A stretch of 53,646 nucleotides of DNA. Source: Candidatus Falkowiibacteriota bacterium. GTDB taxonomy: Bacteria > Patescibacteriota > Patescibacteriia > Patescibacteriales > UBA12465. A model generated the notes under the pieces. It did not search any database, was not told where the DNA came from, and was given only the letters and a program-made list of their open reading frames with translations. How positions within the stretch are numbered: the first letter of the stretch is position 1; every line of letters begins with the position of its first letter. The DNA is taken from the NCBI GenBank assembly GCA_009885285.1, contig VFKX01000093.1:1-53646 (forward strand), read 5' to 3'. Shown here one piece after another: positions 8,416-18,818 of the stretch. Both the position numbers and the translations under genes were made by a program.

Positions 8416-9267
8416 ATGTTTATCGATACTCATGCCCATGTAAATTTTGCCGCTTTCAAAGACGACGCCGATGAGGTGATTCGCCGGTCTTTGGATAATA
8501 ATACCTGGATGGTACTGGTCGGCTCTGAAATGAAAACATCGAGCCGCGCTCTCACTTATGCTAATAAATATGAGAAAGGCGTTTACGCGGCTATCGGTCT
8601 GCACCCAGTCCATCTTGAAGAAGGGCCGGTTGATACCGGCGAAGAGGGCGCTAATGCTAATTTTACCGCTCGGGCAGAAGAATTCGATTACGGCAGTTAT
8701 GAGAAATTAGCTAAGTTTGAAAAAGTGGTTGCCATCGGTGAAATCGGCCTGGATTATTATCATCTCGATCCAACAAAAGACATGCAGGCAATTAAAAAGA
8801 AGCAGGCCGAAGTCTTTGCTCAGCAATTATTATTGGCTCGCAGCCTGGATTTACCGGTCATTATCCATTGCCGCCAAGCGCACGACGATTTGCTTGTCAT
8901 CCTGACTGAATTCAAAAAAGAATACGGTCATTTAATTAAGTCTGATCGTCCTTGGGGTGTTATTCATTGTTTTCCCGGAGACGAGGATTTGGCCTGGAAA
9001 TATTTCCGACTCGGCTTAATAATTTCATTTACCGGGCTGATTACTTTCAGTCAGCAATGGGATGATCTTATTCGCAAGATTCCTCTGGATAAGCTGATGA
9101 TTGAAACCGACACACCTTACATGACTCCAGAGCCATATCGCGGCCAACGCAACGAACCGGTGCTCGTCCAGTATGTGGCTAACCGCATCGCCGATATCCG
9201 GGGAATAAACCTGGAGAAAGTGGCGGAAATCACGACTGCCACCGCCCGTAATTTCTTTAAGATTTAG
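8416..9267 (+). CDS. tatD: TatD family metal-dependent hydrolase
   Basis: TatD-type proteins are TIM-barrel nucleases or hydrolases with two metals. Members are linked to DNA 3'-5' exonuclease activity and D-aminoacyl hydrolysis, so the exact substrate is open. The 283-residue product shows the metal ligands: HxH as THAHV near residue 6, Glu in GEIGLDYY near 112, His in VIIHCRQAH and in GVIHCFPG, and Asp in IETDTPYMTPEP. It starts 23 bp after dnaJ. A weak promoter (TTGGAT 8381-8386, 17 bp, TAAAAT 8404-8409) ends 6 bp before the ATG, so a nearly leaderless transcript is possible. The downstream hairpin closes the unit. Confidence 0.93.
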   Translation: MFIDTHAHVNFAAFKDDADEVIRRSLDNNTWMVLVGSEMKTSSRALTYANKYEKGVYAAIGLHPVHLEEGPVDTGEEGANANFTARAEEFDYGSYEKLAKFEKVVAIGEIGLDYYHLDPTKDMQAIKKKQAEVFAQQLLLARSLDLPVIIHCRQAHDDLLVILTEFKKEYGHLIKSDRPWGVIHCFPGDEDLAWKYFRLGLIISFTGLITFSQQWDDLIRKIPLDKLMIETDTPYMTPEPYRGQRNEPVLVQYVANRIADIRGINLEKVAEITTATARNFFKI

Positions 9268-9277
9268 GGGCTAAAAC

Positions 9278-9321
9278 AACCAAGTGTTAAAATTTGAGAG
9301 GGTTGACACTTAGGTTTTTTT
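9278..9321 (+). terminator. terminator after tatD, overlapping the atp promoter
   Basis: AACCAAGTGT (9278-9287) pairs with ACACTTAGGTT (9306-9316), with one bulged A, and a run of T follows to 9321. The loop is 18 nt. The 3' arm includes part of the -35 box of the atp promoter, so one sequence ends tatD and starts the ATP synthase operon. Confidence 0.7.
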
Positions 9322-9331
9322 GCGTTATAAC
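9303..9331 (+). promoter_or_regulatory. sigma70 promoter of the ATP synthase operon
   Basis: A perfect -35 TTGACA (9303-9308) and -10 TATAAC (9326-9331) are separated by 17 bp. The expected start is near 9338, giving a leader of about 19 nt before the first atp gene. The leader is A-rich with no Shine-Dalgarno. Confidence 0.85.
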
Positions 9332-9356
9332 TGAGTTGTTAAAATAATAGAAATTT

Positions 9357-9635
9357 ATGAAAAATGAAACCTGGAGTTTAGCCTTAAAAGTAATGGCTAA
9401 TATTTCAGGCTGGATTGCGTTTCCAGTCATTATTGGCCTATTCCTGGGTAGATGGTTGGATAGGCGCTACGGCACTGAGCCTTGGCTATATTTAGCCACA
9501 ATTGGTGTCTGTTTCATGGTTTCCATTTTTGGACTAGTTAGAACATCCTTAAAAGAATTTAAAAAAATAGAAAAAGACTTTGCCGCCCAGAAGGAAAAGG
9601 AAGCGGCGGAGAAACAGATAATTAAACAACAATAA
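9357..9635 (+). CDS. AtpZ/AtpI family F1Fo ATPase accessory protein
   Basis: This 92-residue protein has two membrane helices (about 14-28 and 42-61) separated by the family loop GRWLDRRYGTEPW, then a charged cytoplasmic tail. Proteins of this kind precede atpB in many operons. They are thought to help c-ring assembly or move Mg2+/Ca2+, but the role is not settled. Position as the first gene of the atp operon and 1 nt spacing to atpB support the assignment. Whether it is AtpI or AtpZ cannot be decided by eye. Confidence 0.8.
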   Translation: MKNETWSLALKVMANISGWIAFPVIIGLFLGRWLDRRYGTEPWLYLATIGVCFMVSIFGLVRTSLKEFKKIEKDFAAQKEKEAAEKQIIKQQ

Positions 9636-9636
9636 A

Positions 9637-10452
9637 ATGGCAGGAGAAGAGATTATCCACGAAAATACTTTGTACGCCGAACCGATAGCCCATATCGGTC
9701 ATTTTGAGATTACTAACGCCTTGGCGACCTCAACCGTCGCTTTGGTTATTATCGTCATTCTCGGTATCGTCATTAACCGCAATATCAAGAAAGTACCGAC
9801 GGGCCTGCAGAATGGCTTAGAGATGATTATTGAAGGCTTCTTGGGTATCTTTGACGGTATTACCGGTAGCCGTAAGAAATCTTTGCAGTTCGCTCCAGTG
9901 GTTTTGGCTTTCTTCTTTTTCATTCTGATAAATAATTGGATGGGATTATTACCTGGTGTCGGTTCAATCGGTCAGATTGTGGAGGAGCATGGTCAGCTTA
10001 TTTTTATTCCATACTTGCGCGGCGCTACCGCTGACTTAAATACTACTTTAGCTCTGGCAACTTTAGGCGTAGTGCTGAGCCATATCATGGGCGTACTCGC
10101 CATCGGCTGGTGGAAGTATTTGAATAAGTTCATTAATATCAAGGCGTTCTTGGAAATTCCGAAGAAGATCAAGAAAGATCCGATGGTTATTCTGGTTAAT
10201 CCGATTAAAGCTTTCGTCGGCATCATTGAAGTAATTGGTGAAATGGCCAAGATTGCTTCACTCTCCTTCCGTTTATTCGGTAACGTTTTTGCCGGGGAAG
10301 TATTACTAGCCTCGATGTCGGCTATTTTAGCATATGGCGTTCCGATTCCGTTTATGTTTCTGGAAGTTCTGGTCGGCCTGATTCAGGCGCTTATCTTTGC
10401 GATGTTAATTCTCACATATTTGACTATTAACACGACAGCAGAAGAACATTAA
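9637..10452 (+). CDS. atpB: ATP synthase subunit a
   Basis: Subunit a forms the two proton half-channels against the c-ring. The 271-residue polytopic protein shows the family core near residues 205-225, FRLFGNVFAGEVLL, whose arginine is the essential residue facing the c-ring carboxylate. A further helix (GLIQALIFAMLILTYL) ends the protein. Upstream, NNWMGLLPG is the usual loop before the channel helices. It sits between the AtpZ/I gene and atpE as in most bacteria. No Shine-Dalgarno precedes the ATG. Confidence 0.97.
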   Translation: MAGEEIIHENTLYAEPIAHIGHFEITNALATSTVALVIIVILGIVINRNIKKVPTGLQNGLEMIIEGFLGIFDGITGSRKKSLQFAPVVLAFFFFILINNWMGLLPGVGSIGQIVEEHGQLIFIPYLRGATADLNTTLALATLGVVLSHIMGVLAIGWWKYLNKFINIKAFLEIPKKIKKDPMVILVNPIKAFVGIIEVIGEMAKIASLSFRLFGNVFAGEVLLASMSAILAYGVPIPFMFLEVLVGLIQALIFAMLILTYLTINTTAEEH

Positions 10453-10467
10453 TTAAAATGTAAATAA

Positions 10468-10722
<255 letters not shown>

Positions 10723-10734
10723 TACTTTGACGGA

Positions 10735-10768
10735 TTTCTCCTGTCCGCCAGCTGGCGGACGGGAGAAA
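10735..10768. other. very stable palindromic hairpin after atpE
   Basis: TTTCTCC, T, GTCCGCC at 10735-10749 pairs with GGCGGAC, G, GGAGAAA at 10754-10768 around an AGCT loop. The stem is 15 pairs with one G-U. No T-run follows, so it is not a normal terminator. It contains the core TCCGCC...GGCGGA, which recurs at 7259-7272 and 17330-17346. It may block 3' exonucleases and stabilise the atpE message. Confidence 0.75.
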
Positions 10769-10814
10769 GCGCTAGATTATTATCAATCACCAAGCATATT
10801 AATCATATATCTAT

Positions 10815-11303
10815 ATGGAGTCATTAATTTCAACTTTCCACGTCGACATTAAGTTATTAGTCGCCCAGCTCGTAAATTTCGCGATCGTTTTTTGCGTCCT
10901 GTATTTCTTCGCTTTTAAGCCCTTAGTCAAAGTGATGACTGAACGGACAGCGACGATTGATAAGAGCTTAAAAGATGCTGACGCCATCGAGAAGCGCTTG
11001 GCTTTGACTGAAACTGAACGCGATGAGATTATTGTAGCGGCTAAGAAACAGGCTAACCTGATTATTGAAGAGGCCGATAAGCGTGGCGAAGAAAGGAAGG
11101 GTGAGTTAATCGCTAAGGCGAAAGAAGAAATCGGCCAGGTCATTAATGCTGAGAAAGCCAAGTTAACCAGCGAGAAGGCGGAAACACTGAAAGAAATCAA
11201 GAAGGAAACTGCCGAACTGGTCATTCTGACGGTTGAGAAATTATTGAATGAAAAGATGACAGCCGATAAGGATAAGGAATTAATCAAGAAGCTAGTTAAG
11301 TAG
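10815..11303 (+). CDS. atpF: ATP synthase subunit b
   Basis: Subunit b is the peripheral stalk that holds F1 to the membrane sector. The 162-residue product has one N-terminal membrane helix (about residues 12-35, LLVAQLVNFAIVFCVLYFFA) followed by a long charged helix with the family pattern KPLVKVM and many Ala/Glu/Lys residues expected for a coiled-coil dimer. It has the normal length. It lies 92 bp after atpE, beyond the strong hairpin, and its stop is 1 nt before atpH. Confidence 0.95.
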   Translation: MESLISTFHVDIKLLVAQLVNFAIVFCVLYFFAFKPLVKVMTERTATIDKSLKDADAIEKRLALTETERDEIIVAAKKQANLIIEEADKRGEERKGELIAKAKEEIGQVINAEKAKLTSEKAETLKEIKKETAELVILTVEKLLNEKMTADKDKELIKKLVK

Positions 11304-11304
11304 T

Positions 11305-11706
11305 ATGAAGATATCCATACAACAATACGCTCAAAGCTTATATGACTCTGTTGTCGGTAAGTCCGATCAGGAGGCTAAAGAGATTTGTAAAAATTTCGCT
11401 GCCATTTTAGATCGGAATCATGATCTGAATAAAGAAGAGGCGATTATTGCCGTCTTTAATGATCTTTGGAATACCGCTAATGGGGAAGTGGCCGCCACTT
11501 TATCTAGCGCCCGGGAATTAGATAAGGCTGCTCGTCAGGATGTAGTTGAATATCTGAAAGCTAGGACTGGAGCTCAGAGCGTTTCCTTGGCAGAGAAGAT
11601 TGATAAGGGGCTGATTGGCGGATTCGTTCTCCGGTACGGCAGTAAAGTGCTTGACGGTAGCCTGAAGAATAGCCTGGATAATTTAAAAAATAAGATTAGT
11701 AATTAG
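11305..11706 (+). CDS. atpH: ATP synthase subunit delta (short)
   Basis: Delta joins the top of F1 to the b stalk. The product is 133 residues, shorter than the usual 175-180. The N-terminal helical part is recognisable (QQYAQSLYDSV), and the C-terminal family segment is intact as KIDKGLIGGFVLRYGSKVLDGSLKNSL. The loss appears to be in the N-terminal helical bundle. Position between atpF and atpA supports the call. Confidence 0.9.
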   Translation: MKISIQQYAQSLYDSVVGKSDQEAKEICKNFAAILDRNHDLNKEEAIIAVFNDLWNTANGEVAATLSSARELDKAARQDVVEYLKARTGAQSVSLAEKIDKGLIGGFVLRYGSKVLDGSLKNSLDNLKNKISN

Positions 11707-11729
11707 TTAAAATATTTTAGTATAAACGT

Positions 11730-13253
11730 ATGTCAACTACAAAGGATTTCATCGTCGATCAACTGAAAGCGGAAATATCCGGATTCAAAGCTGAGGTGAG
11801 CGAAAAATCAGTCGGAAAAGTTTTGAAGGTTTCCGACGGTATTGCTCTCGTCTCCGGTTTGGCTGAAGCGATGATGAGCGAAATTTTAATCTTTAAGACT
11901 GAAACCGTTGAAGTTACCGGCGTGGCTTTGAATCTCGAAGAAAACCAGGTTGGCGCTATCATTCTCGGAGACTACACCGCCATTAAGGAAGGTGACGAGG
12001 TTATTGCTACTAAGAGAATTTTGGAAGTTCCGGTCGGTGAAAATATGATTGGCCGCGTGGTTAATCCATTGGGCGAACCGATGGACGGCAAGGGTAAGAT
12101 TGAAACAACTAAATTCTATCCGGTAGAAAAAATCGCTCCGGGCGTTATTACTCGCGCTCCTGTCAAAGAGCCTGTTCAAACCGGTGTTAAGGCTATTGAC
12201 GCCATGATTCCGATTGGTCGTGGCCAGAGAGAACTTATTATTGGTGACCGCCAATTAGGGAAGACCGCTTTAGCAGTTGATACCATTATCAATCAGAAAG
12301 GCCAGAACATGAAATGTATTTATGTGGCTATCGGTCAGAAGGAATCCAAGGTGGCCAATATTGTTACTAAACTAACTGAGGCTGGCGCTATGGCTTACAC
12401 TACGGTCGTTTTAGCTGGCGCTTCCACTCCTGCTTCTTTGCTGTATATTGCTCCTTATGCCGGTTGCGCCATGGCTGAGTACTTCTGCGATAAGGGTGAG
12501 GATGTTTTGATTATTTATGATGATTTATCTAAACATGCTGTTTCTTACCGTGAAATTTCCTTATTGCTCCGTCGCCCACCGGGTCGTGAAGCTTATCCTG
12601 GCGATGTCTTCTATCTCCATTCCCGTTTATTGGAACGTGCTTGCAAATTAAACAAGGATTTTGGCGGCGGTTCTATTACCGCTTTACCAATCATTGAAAC
12701 CCAAGCTGGAGACTTATCCGCCTATATTCCGACTAACGTTATTTCCATTACCGATGGTCAGATTTTCTTGGAACCAGACTTATTCTATAAAGGCAATCGT
12801 CCGGCTGTTAACGCCGGCTTGTCAGTTTCCCGCGTCGGCTCTTCCGCTCAGATTAAGGCTATGAAGAAAGTAGCTGGTAAGATGCGTTTAGAAGCGGCTC
12901 AATACCGCGAACTGGCCGCTTTTGCCCAGTTCGGCTCTGACCTTGATTCTGAAACCCAGAAGAAGCTGGAGAGAGGCAAACGTTTGTATGAAGTCTTCAA
13001 GCAAGATCAGTACCAGCCATTATCAGTTGCTAAGCAGGTTGTTTGCTACTACGCTTTGATTAACGGCTTCATGGATAATGTTCCGGTAGAGAAGATTCGT
13101 GAATTTGAAGCTGGCTTATATAAATACGCTGATTTAAATGATGCGGCTCTGAAGTTGATCGACACTGTTAAAGAAATCAATGAAGAAGTTGAGAAGGGAA
13201 TTAAGAAATTGATTGAAGATTATAAGGCGACTGTTGACTATCTTATAAAATAA
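11730..13253 (+). CDS. atpA: ATP synthase subunit alpha
   Basis: Alpha is the non-catalytic nucleotide-binding subunit of F1. The 507-residue product is full length. It has the N-terminal beta-barrel, the P-loop [11 protein letters not shown] at about residues 170-180, the alpha signature [17 protein letters not shown] near 355-371 and a helical C-terminal domain. The conserved [25 protein letters not shown] is intact. It follows atpH by 23 bp. Confidence 0.98.
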   Translation: MSTTKDFIVDQLKAEISGFKAEVSEKSVGKVLKVSDGIALVSGLAEAMMSEILIFKTETVEVTGVALNLEENQVGAIILGDYTAIKEGDEVIATKRILEVPVGENMIGRVVNPLGEPMDGKGKIETTKFYPVEKIAPGVITRAPVKEPVQTGVKAIDAMIPIGRGQRELIIGDRQLGKTALAVDTIINQKGQNMKCIYVAIGQKESKVANIVTKLTEAGAMAYTTVVLAGASTPASLLYIAPYAGCAMAEYFCDKGEDVLIIYDDLSKHAVSYREISLLLRRPPGREAYPGDVFYLHSRLLERACKLNKDFGGGSITALPIIETQAGDLSAYIPTNVISITDGQIFLEPDLFYKGNRPAVNAGLSVSRVGSSAQIKAMKKVAGKMRLEAAQYRELAAFAQFGSDLDSETQKKLERGKRLYEVFKQDQYQPLSVAKQVVCYYALINGFMDNVPVEKIREFEAGLYKYADLNDAALKLIDTVKEINEEVEKGIKKLIEDYKATVDYLIK

Positions 13254-13260
13254 GTAACGG

Positions 13261-13360
13261 ATTGAAACATATTTTGGAGCGCAAATGATTTCGTAAAGGA
13301 AAAATTAATAAAATTATTTTTTTCCACAGAAATCATCTAAGCGATAAAATATGGTTCAAT
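13261..13360. other. 100-nt imperfect hairpin filling the atpA-atpG gap
   Basis: The two halves of this gap are complementary in blocks. ATTGAAACATATTTT (13261-13275) pairs with AAAATATGGTTCAAT (13346-13360) with one mismatch. ATGATTTC (13285-13292) pairs with GAAATCAT (13329-13336). GGAAAAA (13298-13304) pairs with TTTTTCC (13319-13325). The loop is 14 nt. The structure stops 7 nt before the atpG ATG. It could be a regulatory RNA fold or the remains of a small inverted-repeat element. Confidence 0.75.
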
Positions 13361-13367
13361 CAATAAT

Positions 13368-15697
<2,330 letters not shown>

Positions 15698-15730
15698 GAA
15701 GCTCTTTTAGTGATTTTGGATAATAAACCT

Positions 15731-16174
15731 ATGGCAACGAAAATAATTAAATTTGAAATCGTGACTCCGGAGCGGATAGTTCTGTCTCAGGACATCATGC
15801 AGATTAGCGTCCCAACGACCAGCGGGGAAATTACTATTCTACCTGATCATATCCCCTTGGTTTCAGTTCTGAAACCCGGCGTTATGGAAATAAAATTAGC
15901 TGATAATACTTTAGAAGTCATTTCTGTTTCCGGAGGGTTTATTGAAGTTATGAAAGATAAGGTAGTTATTTTAGCAGACACTGCCGAGCGAGCGGAAGAG
16001 CTTGACGAAGAGCGTGTTAAACAAGCGCATCTACGGGCCGAGAAGCTTAAGGAAGAAGCTCATAATATTGATGACGTCCAGTTTGCCGCCATGGCCGCTA
16101 AGATTGAAAAAGAAATGGCTAGGTTGCACGCGGTTAACCGCTGGCGGAGGCTGAAGGGAATAAATCAGAAATAA
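15731..16174 (+). CDS. atpC: ATP synthase subunit epsilon
   Basis: Epsilon links the rotor to the c-ring and inhibits ATP hydrolysis. From ATG 15731 the product is 147 residues. The N-terminal beta-sandwich has KFEIVTPERIVLSQDI and the conserved GEITILPDHIPLVSVLKPG. The C-terminal two-helix part follows, with AERAEELDEERV. An in-frame GTG at 15710 would add seven residues that do not resemble the family, so the ATG was chosen. It ends the atp operon. Confidence 0.94.
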   Translation: MATKIIKFEIVTPERIVLSQDIMQISVPTTSGEITILPDHIPLVSVLKPGVMEIKLADNTLEVISVSGGFIEVMKDKVVILADTAERAEELDEERVKQAHLRAEKLKEEAHNIDDVQFAAMAAKIEKEMARLHAVNRWRRLKGINQK

Positions 16175-16208
16175 TTAATGATTATATATAGTACCTTGTA
16201 AATATTTT

Positions 16209-17168
16209 ATGTCTAACTTTGAAAATATCAATATGAAGAACATGAAAGAAGAATTGATCGATGAAGTAGCTGATGAAGCAATCATACTTGGTGAAGAAAT
16301 CCAGGTTCAAGAGAAGGCTGATTTTCAAGCTGATCATCACGAACGTCCGGCCGGACATGAGCACGGAGATAATAAACACGACCAGCATGATGAATCTTTA
16401 TTTGACGCGGCTTGGGAAAAATCTAGCCGCCATCCTTTAATTGAAGGTCTGAAAGCCGGTAAAAACATTGAAGATTTATTGGAGGCAATGACTGGATTCA
16501 AAGAGGCGTTCAGCCAAGAATCTCTTTTAAATAATCCTAATTGCTGCTTTGAATGTTCTGATGAACGCGTTAAGACCGGAGACTCAGTTAAGGGTGTTAA
16601 AGTTGCCTTGGCTGGGGAAGGCTTATTATTAAGTGCTGCTGATAAAGCTATTTTAGAAAAAGCTTTAGCTGGTAAGAATATTAAGATTACCGGACATGAG
16701 GGCTGCGGAGCGGCTAAATTAGCTCATCCTCATGAGAATGACAGTGATTCTTTCGGTTATTCTGATGCGGAAAAGTTAGCTAAAGAAACCGGCAATGTTT
16801 ATGAAAAGGTAACCAAGGAAAAATTCCGAAGCCCAGTTCATGATGGCCGAGCTTTAGTAGTTGACGGCACTTTATGTTTCAATTCCGCTTATCTAGACGG
16901 CTTTCCGGCATCTTTTCGCACTGATGCTCCAGGCTTAGGTTTGAGTGACGAATATGTCGTTACTGAAATTAATGCATTAACGAATATTGCTCTAGGTGAT
17001 CATGGGCTTGGAAAACGGTTCACCCAGGAAAGTCCATTTTACGTGATAATTTCTGCAGCCGGCCAGGAGCAGCTTGATAATTTAATGACATTAGCTAATA
17101 CTGCTATTCAGTCATTTAACGGTAGAGCTCAAGTTAAGGGTTTTATCGCTCCTCCGGTTAAAGAATAA
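16209..17168 (+). CDS. unknown protein with beta-carbonic-anhydrase-like metal motif
   Basis: This 319-residue protein has no certain family. Residues 1-70 are acidic and rich in His, with six His at 43-60, and are probably disordered or metal-binding. A domain from about residue 105 contains C116-S-D118-E-R120 and, after a stretch of strands and helices, H163-E-G-C166-G. The CxDxR...HxxC pattern is the zinc site and catalytic dyad of beta-carbonic anhydrases. The spacing (47 residues) is somewhat shorter than usual. A possible role in CO2/bicarbonate chemistry is inferred only. It lies 34 bp after atpC and ends at a strong terminator. It could instead be a non-catalytic metal-binding relative. 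Confidence 0.5.
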   Translation: MSNFENINMKNMKEELIDEVADEAIILGEEIQVQEKADFQADHHERPAGHEHGDNKHDQHDESLFDAAWEKSSRHPLIEGLKAGKNIEDLLEAMTGFKEAFSQESLLNNPNCCFECSDERVKTGDSVKGVKVALAGEGLLLSAADKAILEKALAGKNIKITGHEGCGAAKLAHPHENDSDSFGYSDAEKLAKETGNVYEKVTKEKFRSPVHDGRALVVDGTLCFNSAYLDGFPASFRTDAPGLGLSDEYVVTEINALTNIALGDHGLGKRFTQESPFYVIISAAGQEQLDNLMTLANTAIQSFNGRAQVKGFIAPPVKE

Positions 17169-17186
17169 GACATAGTAAGAATAATG

Positions 17187-17214
17187 AAAGGCCGTTACTA
17201 CAACGGCCTTTTTT
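17187..17214 (+). terminator. Rho-independent terminator
   Basis: AAAGGCCGTT and AACGGCCTTT form a 10-bp stem with a short loop followed by a T-run. It ends the transcript of the carbonic-anhydrase-like gene and probably of the atp operon. Confidence 0.9.
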
Positions 17215-17246
17215 ATAGCTATATTACTTCGATTATTGCCTATTAC

Positions 17247-17275
17247 TTGACAATTATACTTAAATATGATATATT
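17247..17275 (+). promoter_or_regulatory. sigma70 promoter for the zinc-ribbon gene
   Basis: TTGACA (17247-17252) and TATATT (17270-17275) are 17 bp apart. The implied leader is about 105 nt long, the longest seen in this window, and contains a nested hairpin. Confidence 0.8.
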
Positions 17276-17311
17276 TAATTTATCAATAGATCTTTAATAA
17301 TATTGTTTAAA

Positions 17312-17363
17312 TTGGATTAATTATTAAATCCGCCTAAGTTAGGCGAACTTATAGTTAATCTAA
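17312..17363 (+). other. nested hairpin in the leader of the zinc-ribbon gene
   Basis: An inner palindrome CGCCTAA-G-TTAGGCG (17331-17345) is enclosed by TTGGATTAA (17312-17320) and TTAATCTAA (17355-17363), which pair with one G-U. It lies in the untranslated leader 24 nt before the start codon. It could be a cis-regulatory RNA; no known riboswitch class is recognised. Confidence 0.6.
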
Positions 17364-17386
17364 TTATTCATTAATAACTTATAATC

Positions 17387-17623
17387 ATGGCAACAGGAAA
17401 TTGTCCCCATTGTGGAGCTTATAAAACTGGTCTTGAACCGAATAAAACTTACGAGTGCTGCAAATGCGGCAAAGACTACTCAACGTTCTCTAATTATAGA
17501 ACTGAAAGCTCAGTCATGGAAAGTCAGCGCCAGTCAATTGCTTCTAACTTTACAAAGCTTGAAAAAGCTCTGGAAATTGTCAGCGGTGCTTGGGTGATGA
17601 ACAAAATATGGAAGAGTCTTTAA
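17387..17623 (+). CDS. small zinc-ribbon protein
   Basis: This 78-residue soluble protein has two CxxC knuckles near the N-terminus, CPHC (residues 6-9) and CCKC (residues 24-27), spaced like a zinc ribbon. The rest is a polar helix rich in Ser, Lys and Glu. The function is unknown. It could bind nucleic acid or a protein partner. It has its own promoter, a long structured leader and its own terminator, so it is a single-gene unit. Confidence 0.7.
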   Translation: MATGNCPHCGAYKTGLEPNKTYECCKCGKDYSTFSNYRTESSVMESQRQSIASNFTKLEKALEIVSGAWVMNKIWKSL

Positions 17624-17644
17624 ATAGAGTCACAAAATTGCGAG

Positions 17645-17673
17645 GGAAGGACTAGTAATAGCCTTCCTTTTTT
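17645..17673 (+). terminator. Rho-independent terminator after the zinc-ribbon gene
   Basis: GGAAGG (17645-17650) pairs with CCTTCC (17662-17667) and six T follow. Confidence 0.85.
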
Positions 17674-17680
17674 ATTTGTA

Positions 17681-17708
17681 TTGACAAAAATGTGTAATAT
17701 TATATAAT
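17681..17708 (+). promoter_or_regulatory. sigma70 promoter of the 76-residue membrane protein
   Basis: A perfect TTGACA (17681-17686) and perfect TATAAT (17703-17708) are separated by 16 bp. The leader is about 25 nt. Confidence 0.85.
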
Positions 17709-17739
17709 TTTTTCATATAATACCTTAATAATTTATTTA

Positions 17740-17970
17740 ATGGAAAAGCTTTGGAAAGTCTTGATAATGGTATTTCTGATATTATTTTGTCTGGGAATAC
17801 TCTCATTTATTAGTTCTTATGCCCTAGATTTGATGTTTGGTGCCCAGGCCCATATGTGCATGTGTCTGAATGAAATTGGTATCGCCGTCGCTAGCGTTTC
17901 AGTAATAGGAATATTAGTAGCCACCTCGAAGTATCTAGTCCATCTCTATGGTTCAAGAAGGATCGGATAA
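17740..17970 (+). CDS. small two-helix membrane protein
   Basis: The 76-residue product has two predicted membrane helices, at about residues 7-30 (VLIMVFLILFCLGILSFISS) and 44-64 (IGIAVASVSVIGILVATSKY), and a short loop with the Cys/Met pattern AHMCMCLNE. No family is recognised. The gene has its own consensus promoter and terminator. It resembles in layout, but not clearly in sequence, the three small membrane proteins that follow. Confidence 0.65.
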   Translation: MEKLWKVLIMVFLILFCLGILSFISSYALDLMFGAQAHMCMCLNEIGIAVASVSVIGILVATSKYLVHLYGSRRIG

Positions 17971-18001
17971 GATTAACTTTTACTAGAGTACTTACAGTAA
18001 T

Positions 18002-18029
18002 AGCCGCCTAGTATAGAGCGGCTTTTTTA
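18002..18029 (+). terminator. Rho-independent terminator
   Basis: AGCCGC (18002-18007) pairs with GCGGCT (18018-18023) and is followed by T6. It ends the 76-residue gene. The next promoter starts at the last T. Confidence 0.88.
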
Positions 18030-18058
18030 TTGACAAAAATGGGCAAATACCGTAAAGT
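18030..18058 (+). promoter_or_regulatory. probable promoter of the small membrane-protein operon
   Basis: TTGACA (18030-18035) is followed after 17 bp by TAAAGT (18053-18058), a weaker -10. An alternative TATAAT occurs about 5 bp later, at a poorer spacing. The leader is about 50 nt. Confidence 0.6.
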
Positions 18059-18116
18059 AGGGCTATAATAATTGATATATTGTCCCTTAACATAGTAATA
18101 ACTAAATATTCGTACC

Positions 18117-18455
18117 ATGAAGACAAATGTGTTCACTAATGAAGATGTTAAACAGGCGAATCTAAAGTCCATTAAATTGCGCCAAGAATCTAAAGAGAGT
18201 CTCGATCGTTTTAAGAGGTATTTCCGCCAGTGTTTATTAATTGTTTCAACTGTCGCTCCGCTCACTTACTTAATTATCTGGTTGATTGATAAGTCGTTTC
18301 AGCTGAATGAGATATTGATTTCAGGATCTTACATATTTTTGGCTGTAATCGTCATTGTTCTGATAATCGCGCTAATCGGTTTAAACGCTAATATCCACCG
18401 GTTAAATAAACAGAACAGAGGAACGTCAGTCACGCCGCTTGATGATTCTTTATAG
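18117..18455 (+). CDS. small two-helix membrane protein
   Basis: This 112-residue protein has a charged N-terminal segment of about 38 residues that is probably helical and cytoplasmic, then two membrane helices at about 40-57 and 70-91 (YIFLAVIVIVLIIALIGLNA) and a polar tail. No family is recognised. It is first in a run of three short membrane-protein genes separated by about 30 bp each, ending at one terminator. Confidence 0.65.
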   Translation: MKTNVFTNEDVKQANLKSIKLRQESKESLDRFKRYFRQCLLIVSTVAPLTYLIIWLIDKSFQLNEILISGSYIFLAVIVIVLIIALIGLNANIHRLNKQNRGTSVTPLDDSL

Positions 18456-18487
18456 TCAATAATAATCATAATTAAACTTGTGTAAGA

Positions 18488-18790
18488 ATGAAGAAAAAGA
18501 AAGTTCGCCAGCCGGATATTTTGACGGCCAAGAGGTTTAATAATGCTCATTTGCGGCTGCCCGGGGTAATTAATAAATCACAGATAGTTATTGCCTGCAT
18601 GTTCTTTATCAGCAGTATTTATCTGGCTCTGAGTGCAGTCTTTAGTGCGTGGTCTCTGAATTGGCCACTGATATTTATTCTCGCTCTACTTCTTGTCGTT
18701 TATGTAGCGCTGAGAATAAAGGCTAGGCGTCTACGCAGTCTGATTGCTTGGAAACGTGTTAATGACGGCCTGGGTATCAGGTTGAAATAG
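18488..18790 (+). CDS. small two-helix membrane protein
   Basis: The 100-residue product starts with a strongly basic segment (MKKKKVRQ), has two membrane helices at about 32-53 and 57-75 (WPLIFILALLLVVYVALRI), and ends in a basic tail (KARRLRSLIAWKRVNDG). Both ends are expected in the cytoplasm. No known family is recognised. It is the middle gene of the three-gene run. Confidence 0.62.
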   Translation: MKKKKVRQPDILTAKRFNNAHLRLPGVINKSQIVIACMFFISSIYLALSAVFSAWSLNWPLIFILALLLVVYVALRIKARRLRSLIAWKRVNDGLGIRLK

Positions 18791-18818
18791 ATTTAGTGTT
18801 TATCTAATATTGTAAGTA

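Noticed and set aside
10811-11287. 158-residue minus-strand open frame
   Set aside because: It lies opposite atpF, whose charged helix leaves the antisense frame open; no family is seen in it.
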